Of a stretch of 64,000 nt of DNA, positions 36,549 to 46,736 are shown piece by piece. Every line of letters starts with the position of its first letter. The first letter of the stretch is position 1. Made by a program: the position numbers and the translations under genes. Origin of the DNA: Gamarada debralockiae (taxonomy: Eukaryota > Ascomycota > Leotiomycetes > Helotiales > Hyphodiscaceae). Below the pieces are notes generated by a model that saw only the letters and a program-made list of their open reading frames with translations, had not been told where the DNA came from and made no database searches. The stretch covers positions 1 through 64,000 of the forward strand of contig NXFV01000920.1 in the NCBI GenBank assembly GCA_002803225.1, in the 5' to 3' direction.

Positions 36549-36984
36549 AGCCACCTTTCTATTCTTTAACTCAAACCCTCTGGATATTCCAAGAAATAAA
36601 CTAGCTTTGTCAAGTCTACTGTTTCTTTGTTATCAACATCTTTGTTCACTCAAAGGCATTTGGCCAGTGAAGTTTTCAGTTGTCTATACAGTCGCGAGCT
36701 AAATTGGCTTTCCGCCTTGAAACACATTGCCAAGACGCTTTTGGATGCGCTAGCGCATTCCACGCTCTGTCGCGTCACGCGTGAGCCAAGCCTGAAAGAA
36801 TCACCAGTTGCCGGCTCCACCATTGATCTCCGCAGCTCCCACGTTATAGTCGCTAACGGGCGTTTCTCCTGGCGCCATAACGCAAGCAATACCCTATGAG
36901 AATTATCTGCGGGAAGCACTAGTATTTGCTTCGCGAATTTGATTAACATCTTGATCATCTCGCGAAAGTGAGCTGTTAATAAAC

Positions 36985-37275
36985 TACGCCTTACTGTCAG
37001 GGTGCCCGGGAAACCGCCGATTTGAGGGTATAGCGACACCCGTACTTGAGCAATAACAAAACTTCTACAAAACTTGTTTAAACTTACTAAACCTTGGTTC
37101 AATAATTGAAAAGAATCCAAGCTTGAGATATAGCTATTTTAATCATAGTTTTGCTGCTGTTTTGTGGGCTCAAAAAAATAAATTAAAAAAAATAAGAACT
37201 TTTGGGGTGGCCTTATTGTGGTAGTGGCCTTGTGCCTTAAATCGGCAACTTCCCTGACAGGCCTTACTCCTAAAT
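36985..37275. mobile_element. Second, decayed inverted-repeat element of the same kind
   Basis: CTGTCAGGG...CCGATTT at about 36992-37025 reappears in reverse at about 37232-37262 (AAATCGGCAACTTCCCTGACAG). The inner motif AAATCGGCAACTTCCC is the same as in the arms of the element at 36148-36548. The arms are imperfect, so this is probably an older relative. Confidence 0.4.
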
Positions 37276-37704
37276 GTAGCTGCCTAAGGCCGCCACTAAT
37301 TCACTGCAGCACAAAACCCTTCTATGCTTCGACAAACACCGCGAAAGGCGAACCCGTACAGAGCGCTCTATCAATCTTTGCCAAAAATTAAATTGTCCAT
37401 CACAGAAGTTAAATACTTCGCACTCGGCTGGATCTGTGGGTGCGGACCTTGCTGTGCTTCGTGTGGCTTTGCACCCCTGTAGCTCAGCCTATGACCAGAG
37501 CCTAGGCCGCAGACGTGGTGCCCAGCAGCCTCCTCATATCCCGTCTTGAAAGCTATCTTCCTCTCTTGGGAAGTATTATCTTCCATTTTATCTTGGTCTT
37601 TACGCTGCTTTCGTCTATCGCGGCACTTTTCTCCATCACCGACGCCAGCTCGCTTACTAAGGACTACTCGAGTACGTGCTGCCGCCGATTGCAGCGGGCC
37701 GAGA

Positions 37705-40700
37705 ATGTCTGTGATCGCTCTTGGTAGCACACCTCGCACTAATAACACTAATGGATCCGTGACAAAGTCGCTCGAAATTGCCCTCTCAGAGTTCGGAAGC
37801 GTCCTCACTGACGATGAGAGGAAGCAGCTACAGCAGATTAAGGGAGTGCCCGATGCTTCTGCTGCGCTCGTCTTCACTGCCAAGCTGGATGCATCGAATT
37901 CGTGTCGACGAGGAAAAAGCATCGGCGCTCGAGCGTATTCCATGCTGCAGTCAATCCAGCAATTCTCTGCGATCGTTGACACTTTCATTTCAGCCAATCC
38001 TACTATTGCAGCACTTGTTTGGGGCAGTGTAAAGCTTACAGTGCTTGTAAGTAATCCGTTGAGACCTGAGGAGGCGAAACAATGTTTAGGTTGAACTTAA
38101 CAATGCTTCCAGATTGCAGCCAACATCACCTCATACTTTGAATCCCTTGCTGACCTATTCATGAGTCTCAATAAACTTTTCCCCCAATTCGATGAATATC
38201 AGCTTCTCTTTCCTAACTCGCCCGCACTTCGGGAGTCAATATACATATTTCATGCCTCTGTTATTCAATTATGCAAACAGAGTATTCTGCTGACACGGCA
38301 GCCATGCAAGTGATCACAACCCATTATAGCGAGCTTTGCTAATCTAGAGACCGAAGGGGTAAGGAAAATAACAACGGATTTGCGCAGCAAGCTTCGTCCC
38401 CAAATCGAGAACATCCACAGCTGTGCGAATGATGTTAAGAAGACTATTGCTCTGGCCAAAGCTGCATCTGATCAAAAAGAACAAGAATTTCAGGAGCAAG
38501 AACGAAAGCTTGCAGCTAAGCACAGAAAGCAAATGTCGATTTTCGCGTCCCGATCTCAAAAAGAGCTTGAAAGCGCCAGAGAATGGCAAATGCAAAGAGA
38601 CCAAGAGCTCTTAAGTAAGTTTCACAGCTCTCTTATTAATCTTACATTAACGAGAATAGGGGAAAAGAAAATGAAACTCCTGGAGTCCTTATCAACGTAT
38701 GCATACCAAAAGAACTTTAATCAGACTCGCAAAAAGCGGCATGTCAACACGGCTACTTGGTTGTTTTCAACTCCGGAATTTGCCAAGTGGAAGAATGGTG
38801 AAACGCCCTCGGTATTTATCTTGACTGGGAAACGTAAGTTCACTGCTATGCTTTGAGGCGATACTAATCTGCTTCTAGTTGGTTCCGGGAAGACGGTGCT
38901 TACGCTAGTACTCCTTCTACTTTTTGTACGTCGTTTGCTGACGAGGACTTCAGATCGAGTGTTATTGAATGCCTTTATTGCGAGAGAACAAGAACTGACG
39001 AGCTTACCACTTTCGTCTTTCCCCGCTTTGACGACTCCATATCACTTAGCGCCGCAACCGTACTAAGGTCTATCATCCGCCAATGCCTCAAGCTTGACGA
39101 CGTAACTGGGGAAGTTGAGAGACAACTAAGCAGATTTAAGAACTCTGACACAGACATGGATACAATTGAGACCTTACTTCAGCACTGTATCAGCAGATTT
39201 TCTAAGCTATACATCGTTATCGATGCTTTGGATGAATTCGAAAAGGAGCAGCGCAACGCCCTATTTCGAAGTCTCTCATCTATCATATCACTTCCCGATT
39301 CTAAAGCGAAGCTTTTCCTTGTCGGCCGAAGCAGCGTATCAATGGATATCCGAAGGTGGTTCCCAGCCTCCCAAGAGAAGTCTGTCGATTGTCCTGAAGT
39401 CCAGGCCGATATTGAGGCATACATACGAGAGACTATAGTTCTCAGGCAGGGTGAACAACTCGGTCCACAGGAACAACTCATTTTACAGGACCCTGCTTTG
39501 GCTCAGGAAATTATTGAAGCGTTGATTGACGGTGCGGACGGCATGTATGTGCTCAGTTTTTGAAGATCGAATAGATTTGCTAAGTTTGGCAGGTTTCTCT
39601 GGGTCGACTACCAAATTACGGAAATATGCGAGTGCACTTGCGACGATGAGGTCCGAGAAGTGCTTAGAACCCTCCCTAAGAACTTGGGAGAAACCTTCGA
39701 CCGCGCTATGAAACGGATCGTGAAGCGTGGCTCTGCCAAAACTGCCAGCCACATTTTCCAATGGGTTGCAGCAACTAAACGAGCGCTCACACTTGATGAG
39801 CTGAGGGAAGCCCTCTCATATGAGCCCGGTAAACCCTATTCTATCCCAGGCAAGAGACCAAATGGCCTGGAGCGCATCGCTGCATGGTGTGAGAATCTAG
39901 TCCAGCTAGATGAGGAATTACAAATTGTTCAATTTGCTCATCGTAGCGTCCTACAGTATTTCCTGGAACAGTCATCAGACTCGAGCCTACAGAGCTTTCA
40001 CATCAAGTCGGAAGAAGCCGATCACTTCGTTGGCGAGATATGTGTAACCTACCTCAACTCGAACGATTTCAAGACTGATTTGATTCGAAAACCTGCAGCG
40101 CTGCCAACTCGACTTCCGGACTATATTATTGAGAAAGCTTTGGAAGGTAAAGGAGTCACGACACGCATGATGGGTATGACGCAGAGGCCAAAAGCGCAGA
40201 GGCAGCAAAAATCCACAAAGATTAAGGAGAACATGGTAATCATCAAGAATAGTCTCGAAGACTCGAAGGCGACGCTACAGTTAGGACACCCTTTCCTCGA
40301 CTACGCTTTAGACTACTGGCTACTTCACACCCGCAATCTCGAAGAGGGCAAATCTGTAGTTTGGAATCTTTGGAAGCAAATGATACGCGGCTTGCACGGT
40401 CTAGCGAGAACTCCATGGTCGCCGGCGGAGTTTCACGACCGAGCTCCTGCCGTTTACGAATGGATTGACAAGCACGACCATTTTGCTGTGTTCTTACAAG
40501 TTGTATCCATTGCCCGAATGAGCTCCACCGAAGGAATTGGCTTGATTTGCCGCTACGCAACACTTTGCCGCCCGAATTATATAAACATCTTGATTAATAA
40601 CAAGAAAGAGTTATCGTATGGACTTTTATATGCTGCTGGGAGGGGCCACTTGGAAGCTGTTCAGGGACTCCTCAATGCCAAGGCTGATGTCAATGCTACT

Positions 40701-41309
40701 GCTGCTAATGGGGGACGGACGGCGTTGCAAGCAGCGGCTGGGGGTGGCCACTTGGAAGTTGTTCAAAGACTCCTCGATGCCAAGGCTGATGTCAATGCTA
40801 CTGCTGGATATAACGGACGGACGGCGTTGCAAGCAGCGGCTGAGGGCGGCCACTTGAAGGTTGTTCAGAGACTCCTCGATGCCAAGGCTGATGTCAATGC
40901 TACTGCTAGATATAACGAACGGACAGCGTTGCAAGCAGCGGCTGAGGGCGGTCACTTGGAGGTTGTTCAGAGACTCCTTGATACCAAGGCTAATGTCAAT
41001 GCTGCTGCTGGATATAACGGACGGACGGCGTTGCAAGCAGCAGCTGAGGGCGGCCACTTGAAGGTTGTTCAGAGACTCCTCGATGCCAAGGCTGATGTCA
41101 ATGCTACTGCTGGATATAACGGACGGACGGCGTTGCAAGCAGCGGCTGAGGGCGGCCACTTGAAGGTTGTTCAAAGACTCCTCGATGCCAAGGCTGATAT
41201 CAATGCTGCTGCTGCTAGATATAACGGACGGACGGCGTTGCAAGCAGCGACTGGGGGCGGCCACTTGGAGGTTGTATCACTTTTGAGGTCTTTTAGAGCA
41301 CGTAATTAA
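37705..41309 (+). CDS. NACHT-type STAND receptor with C-terminal ankyrin repeats
   Basis: Phased exons are 37705-38046, 38113-38281, 38330-38614, 38660-38833, 38879 onward, a block ending at 39544, and 39593-41309. The N-terminal part (ANPTIAALVWGSVKLTVL, FPQFDEYQLLFP) resembles the DUF7708 domain of fungal NLRs. A coiled coil follows, then Walker A (TGKLGSGKTVLT), Walker B (LYIVIDALDEFE) and sensor (LFLVGRSS) motifs. The end carries about six ankyrin repeats of 34 residues with core GRTALQAAAEGGHLKVVQRLL. Such proteins act in non-self recognition and programmed cell death. The intron at 38282-38329 removes a TGA. The junction between about 38900 and 38990 could not be phased, so a frameshift is possible. 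Confidence 0.75.
40630..41300 (+). repeat. Tandem 102-bp ankyrin-coding repeats
   Basis: Units beginning at the GGACGGACGGCGTTGCAAGC motif recur near 40712, 40814, 40916, 41018, 41120 and 41225 (the last spacing is 105 because of one extra Ala codon). Units differ at only a few bases. The changes cluster in the loop (TAGYNG, TARYNE, AAGYNG) and at E/K before VVQRLL. Confidence 0.9.
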
Positions 41310-41689
41310 CGTTATAATCACGTGGCGCGTCTATCAGTGCTAAGATTTCCTTTACAGGCATTTCACTTATTGATCGGCTATGGAAAAATCCAGTATTATA
41401 TTGTCTACCATTCGAGGGTGGATATAATAATCCAAAAATCGTTTGCCAATTCTAGTCTTCTTAAGATTATTAAAGCTTTTAAACAACGTCCCGTTCGAGG
41501 GTCATAAGGGTCATTGTACATATATACTTTGTTGTCGAGCGTAAGGATAGTGGCGTAGTAGTAACGAGCGTCAGGCTAGCTTGGAAGCCCAGTCATTGTG
41601 TAATTTCACTCAAGTGCATCACAATAAAAGCTTTTCCTAATCTAGTAAGGCTCCCACGTAAGCGCACAAGCTAAGTATATCGCAAAAAA

Positions 41690-41955
41690 AAAAAATTTAG
41701 TCATGATTTTGTTTTCCCTTCTTTAATACAATAAGATGAGTATATACACTACCTATATACAACATATATAATATACTAATTCAATATAGGAATTGGTTCT
41801 ATATATATTTTTATAAACTTCTATAAGTTACTCTTTAATTATAATTACTTTAATATAATTATAATAAAGTTAATTACTTTAGAAAATATATAATATTTAT
41901 TTTCTATTGTAAGATAATTAATATATTAAAGACTACTTAATTATTTATTTATTAT
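41690..41955. repeat. AT-rich tract
   Basis: Almost pure A/T sequence lies between the ankyrin receptor and the chromodomain region, with a sharp change to GC-rich DNA at about 41960. It looks like RIP-eroded or spacer DNA; no coding capacity is seen. Confidence 0.7.
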
Positions 41956-41959
41956 CTGA

Positions 41960-43381
41960 GTTCTCTGGCCTGCCCCCCTGGGTTTAGCGACCCCCCGCTT
42001 CGGGCAAGGCGCGTGCACGGGCCCGGTGCCGCTTTCAACGTCTATAAAAGACCGCGCCCCTCCCCTCGACCCTTTTTCTGCCTCTTCACTTCCTTTTCCA
42101 ACAATGCTTTCGCTGGCCGCCTGGCCTCTCGATCTCATGCCGTCCAACCCCTTCAGCTGGACCCACCCGCGGGCCCCCCTCGCCTGCCTCGCCGCAGCTG
42201 GAAGCCCGGGATGAACCTCCACATCCCTCCATTACCCACGATCCTCCTGCCTCCTATTTCTCCGACCCCCATTTCCCTCGATGCTCGGACGATGATCCGC
42301 TCCATGGAAGGTACCGCATTGGCTAAGATACGAGCGCAGAAGCTAGGTCCATGCAGCTGTCGGCCCTCGTCGTCGCACCATCACCACCATCAGTGACCGC
42401 TGTGGTTAATGAATGGATCAGCCCGACCAAGCTCTCGAGGTGTCGCACCGTGTTCCGTCTTGGCCGATCGAAGAAAATGACTCACAATGACGCGGCCTGC
42501 TTCTGCCTAGCTGTCGCTCCGGGCGGACTGCTGATCGCGGGAAAGTGGCGGCTTGGCGGTGATGCACGTCGGTGAGTTGCAAGAAGGCAGATTGTTCTGC
42601 TCTGCTCTGCTTTGAGCCTGGCGTGTACCGCCTGACCAATGTAGAAATTGCCTCATGCAGACGGATTATAGATTGCTCGGTGGTAACCTGACGCTGGTGG
42701 CAGTGTGTGCCTTGGCTCTGAGCTGACCTGCAAGAGAAGGGCCGACACCTGCGGACGAGCCATTGATGGGATTGGACCGCTGGAGACGGCTGTAGCAAGC
42801 TGTTGACACAATACGACCTGCCTGCATTCACGACCTTGTCACACGACCACATCTAACCCCTGATTGATCGCCGCCTCCTGTGTCGGGTCGGCGTTGCGGG
42901 AATAAGAGGTGCAGGAAGCACATGCGGTGATGGGAATGGCGCTGGGCGAAGCAGGAGAAATGGCAGACGTGATTGCAAATTCGCATCATGATCTCTCGAA
43001 TCACGGCGAAGCCGGCAGACACATGGGCGAGAAAGTACCAGGGAATCACGGCCAGGCCCGGAACCTCCTGACGTCGTATGCTGCACGCCCGCGCACAAAG
43101 ACGGAAATCATATCCTGTTTGGGAATTGTGGAGGAACAAAGAGTATTAGCCGGGAGGATGAAGATGAGAAATGGAGGGTACTTTCATGCGCTGTGCCGTT
43201 TCTCGCGGTGTTGGTTTTGCTGGAGTGAGGTCTCTCGAAATGGCACGGCAGTCTTGTGCGGCAAATGAGAGCTCCGGGCAAGGTGAAAAACAGTATACAA
43301 AACAGGCGGCGCTCCTTCAAGGCTGCCCGAGAAATCCAGCATTGTATGGCCACTATCTATTAATAAACTCAATTTCTCGCC
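41960..43381. other. GC-rich leader region of the chromodomain repeat gene
   Basis: A TATAAAAG box at about 42042 is followed 55 bp later by pyrimidine-rich DNA and an ATG (about 42104) with a 36-codon frame. Otherwise only short frames are seen. It may be the promoter/leader of the repeat gene downstream. Confidence 0.35.
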
Positions 43382-44726
43382 ATGGCTGCTGTCGATATGC
43401 GCCGTGTGAATTTCTGGCTTCCTCCTAATAATACGCAACGCACTGTTTCGCACAAGCGTCATCGCGGGTCTGGTCCTGCATCCGCCAACTCTCTTGGTCA
43501 GGCTGCGACACTGTACGAGAAAGCTGGACCTAGGTCTCAGCACAGCGGCAAGCCCAAGTCTGCGGCTGTAACGCAACGGCATGAATTCCCAGCCCGCTCT
43601 GAACACGACAGTGTTAAAGCTGAAGGTACGTGTGAAGCGGAATACTTTCTACTAGACCCTCTGATCAAATGTGGATATCGCAGCCCGCGATCATGATTCC
43701 GGCAGTCATAGCAACAAGAGAGACAGCTTCCCATCTATCGAAGAGCTCTGTCAAGAAGAAATCTCACGCCGGAATGCGCAAGGCTCCTCCCAGCGCCTCA
43801 ACAACCCAAGTCTGGACACAAGTGGAAGTTGTCAAGCACAGCAGCGGCCGGAAAGCAGTGCTAGTGACGGTCAAGGCTCTCGTGGTATGCATGATGGCCC
43901 TTTATCCCTTCAGCAGGTAGATTCCTAATCGGACGCAGACAGCCCAGTGATACTTGAAGATGACGAATTGAATGTCCCTTCTGTCGAAACTGCTGATATG
44001 CCTGCCCTGGCCGCCGTTAATAAATCTACGGTCGAGCTGAAGAAGCCGACCGATCATCTCGGCCCGGAAGCTGATATTGAATCTGGTCCCAACGTTGAGG
44101 ACTGCCCACTTCCGGCGCTTGAAGAGGATGGCGTGGCTTCGGTTGCCGTCGCCACGGACCAACACCTCTCCGCTGGGCCATTAGAAGACATGATCAACCG
44201 ACACAACGGAGACGCCCAATCCGCGTCAGAGGCCCCAGGGGCTGACACTTTACCTCAACTGTTGAACAATGGTGGACAAAAATGTGCGGATAACGTGTCT
44301 GAGCTTGAGAGAGATATGGAACTGGCTTTCCAAGAACGGGAGGACTTATCGATGGCTGCTCCCAGCTTCCCACTCCTTCACCGTCACAACCCTGAACTGA
44401 CGCGCGAACAAATGGACAAGGAACTGAATCGGCATGGAACCAGGCTTGGCGGGTTAGAAGAGCCGAAAGATAGCTCCCCGCGTCATACCCAAGCCGAAGA
44501 TAAGCCGCATGCGGAACAGCAGAAGCAGGAAGCAGTGAGTGCAATAGTCATGGTTGAAGATGGCGGAAGCATGGCTGAACAAGCAGAATTGGCCGAGAGT
44601 CGTTCATACGAGGACGGGAGAGAAGTAGCTGGTGGCGATACCAACTCGTCCGAATGTAGCGGTTCTAGTCACAGTATAAACGACGAGGACGATAAGGAGC
44701 TACGACCTGCAAAGCGGCAGAAGTAG
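43382..44726 (+). pseudogene. Repeat-associated gene with an in-frame TAA
   Basis: Exon 43382-43625 joins exon 43684 onward in phase (58-bp intron, gtacgt...tcgcag), starting MAAVDMRRVNFWLPPNNTQR. The frame is open except for TAA at 43926-43928 and then continues to a stop at 44724-44726, ending in a basic KRQK tail. CAA to TAA is a change expected from RIP. The product is hydrophilic and acidic with no domain I know. It may form one gene with the chromodomain frame 75 bp downstream through an intron or a frameshift. As it stands the protein would be truncated. Confidence 0.5.
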
Positions 44727-44800
44727 GACGTGCACAGTCTTCCTGCTGTACCCCACTCAAACCCTTTGATACTGAGAAATCTCAACCAGCTTCTCTGGCC

Positions 44801-45325
44801 ATGGACACCGACCAGGAATGGGAGATCCGCAATATCGTCGGCCGGAAAATAGTCAATGGGGAGAAACATTACTTAGTGGACTGGAGCCCGACAGCGTTGC
44901 CCAAATCTGTCAGAGTCTGTGACCTGGAATGGGCGGTCTATAAAACCGTCAGGCGGAGAATGGCCAATGGCTCAGTACAACGCTTGGCGCATTGGGAGCC
45001 GACATGGATGCCTAAATTCGAGCTGCGAGGGACGAGAGAGTTAATAGACAAGTTTGAGGCAGAACTCCAAGAGACACAGCCCCAGAGCCGGGATGGGAAT
45101 GAAAAAGACGGTCTCCAGCAACCCGGCCAGAAGACCGTCCAATGTAATGTATTGGCCAAGACAGGGCCAAAGAGACAACGAGGTCGACCTCGGAAGCGTA
45201 TAACAAGCCTTGTAGGAGAGCACGGCAGCGTAGTCGGTACGGTCGATATTAGCTCAGGAGAAATAGAGGAGGCTGTTTCTAAGGAGGGCGATAAATTAAT
45301 AATACAAGATAAGGTTAAGCTCTAG
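44801..45325 (+). CDS. Chromodomain-like protein with AT-hook
   Basis: A frame of 174 codons starts MDTDQEWEIRNIVGRK. Residues about 7-35 (WEIRNIVGRKIVNGEKHYLV followed by DWSP) match the start of a chromodomain, the fold that reads methylated histone tails or is found in retrotransposon integrases. A second WxxxxxVRRRxxNGxxxRLxHWEPTW stretch follows. Near residue 125 is KRQRGRPRKR, a textbook AT-hook. Together they suggest a chromatin-binding protein. Its 3' half recurs in inverted orientation at 54550-54762, so it belongs to a repeat family. The frame may be the 3' exon of the broken gene upstream. Confidence 0.6.
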   Translation: MDTDQEWEIRNIVGRKIVNGEKHYLVDWSPTALPKSVRVCDLEWAVYKTVRRRMANGSVQRLAHWEPTWMPKFELRGTRELIDKFEAELQETQPQSRDGNEKDGLQQPGQKTVQCNVLAKTGPKRQRGRPRKRITSLVGEHGSVVGTVDISSGEIEEAVSKEGDKLIIQDKVKL

Positions 45326-45803
45326 AGACTTTGCCGTAATGACTACAGCTGGCAGCTAAATTTTGCAGCAGAGACTACTACTTCTAATAATAACGAGGAT
45401 ATCAACAATTAGCCCCCTTATATATAGCTCCTATATAAAGTATAATAAGAGAAACAGTATAGCTATACATAAGTCAGCGCTATCTCTAAATATTATTTTG
45501 TCTAAAGAGAGCTAGGAAAGGAGCGGGGAGTAGAGATAATAGGGCAGCTTTAAGAAGTTTATTATTAATATAAGTTAGATATTATCTACTAAAGTAGAGT
45601 AAATTTATCTATAAGTAAGTAGAAATAGTTTAAGAGGTTAACGAGCAGGACTACTAATTTCGCTCATCTAAACTTGAATATATATTATTTAGAGTCAGGT
45701 TAATAATAAGTATAGTAACGTACAAATATATTTATTTCTATATCCTTATCCAGATAGGTTTCCTTAACGCTTTCTAGTAATATACCGCCTCAAAATACTG
45801 TGG
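45131..45803 (+). repeat. Left arm of an inverted repeat
   Basis: This segment covers the 3' end of the chromodomain gene and about 470 bp of AT-rich DNA behind it. It matches the reverse complement of 54088-54762 along its whole length with frequent transition differences. The left copy keeps more G and C. Confidence 0.85.
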
Positions 45804-46736
45804 TTCCGCTCTGTCGATATAAGTGACCTCAACAAATAACCACTGTATGTATACGGACTTTACCACAAATATTTACCGAGAACACACACCAATACAGTAT
45901 GCAGCTGAGCCGGCAGGAAAAGAGCGCCATGAGCTTTTCTATGAGCCAGAGAGGTGATCAAGGAGTTTGGACACCCTAAGGAGGTATGAGGAATGCACAT
46001 AAAACGTACTGTCATTCTAATCACTGCAGCATCTATCAGTTGACGACTCCCTACTGCTTTCGAAGCCGGAATCCCGTTATAGGTAGCCGCCTCATCCGGA
46101 TCATACACCGAGCTGATTTCCTAGCGTGGCGATACGAACGGCCCTTGGATACCCCACATCGGTTTTGGACCCTTGTGCCGACTGCGTTGGACCTCAGGGA
46201 CCGTGATGCTTTCCAGCGCCAAGCCACTATCATGCTAGGGCCAGGTGTCACCTACTGGGGGACGTTATCCCTAATTCTTGATGACTCTCCCCCATTACTT
46301 TGGTTCAAGGTGATCGACCTTGCAACAATGGCGGGATCTATTGTGTTCAATAGCACCTAATAATAGGTAGGTGCAGTGAAAGGTCCTTCTCAACCTAAGT
46401 TCCTGCCTCCTCAGGATCGCCTTGAACTGTGCGTCACTTACCTAGCCTTGCTGTTAGCCGCCGTCAGATTGTTTCGGCCGGCGGTTATTGGAGCTCGGCT
46501 CGGGAATGCCGTTTCTTGAGAGTGGCTGATTCACGCCCCCATTGTCAGAGAGTATTCCGGGAACATTAATACGACCAACCTAAATTGATACCCCCCGATA
46601 CAGTTTGCTAGTGACACATCCACATTCTTTATCCTTTATACTACGGTATATAACCTTATAGTGTATAACCTTTTACAGCCCGACACAGTTATGAAGTAAT
46701 TGAGAAGAGTATTATATAGCATTGTAAGAGATATGC
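45804..46736. other. Interval with a weak open frame
   Basis: A frame of 124 codons at 45986-46360 (including DTPHRFWTLVPTALDLRD) has no recognisable domain and may be a relic. The last 200 bp before the HET gene's stop are AT-rich. Confidence 0.35.

Noticed and set aside
36650..37120. Minus-strand frame of 156 codons beside the MITE-like elements
   Set aside because: It overlaps element arms and shows no recognisable domain or splice structure.
38311..38313. In-frame TGA in the ankyrin receptor as proof of a pseudogene
   Set aside because: A 48-bp intron (38282-38329, gtattc...tatag) in the correct phase removes it.
40626..41264. Minus-strand frame of 212 codons over the ankyrin repeats
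   Set aside because: It is the antisense shadow of the ankyrin repeat array, whose repetitiveness keeps it open.
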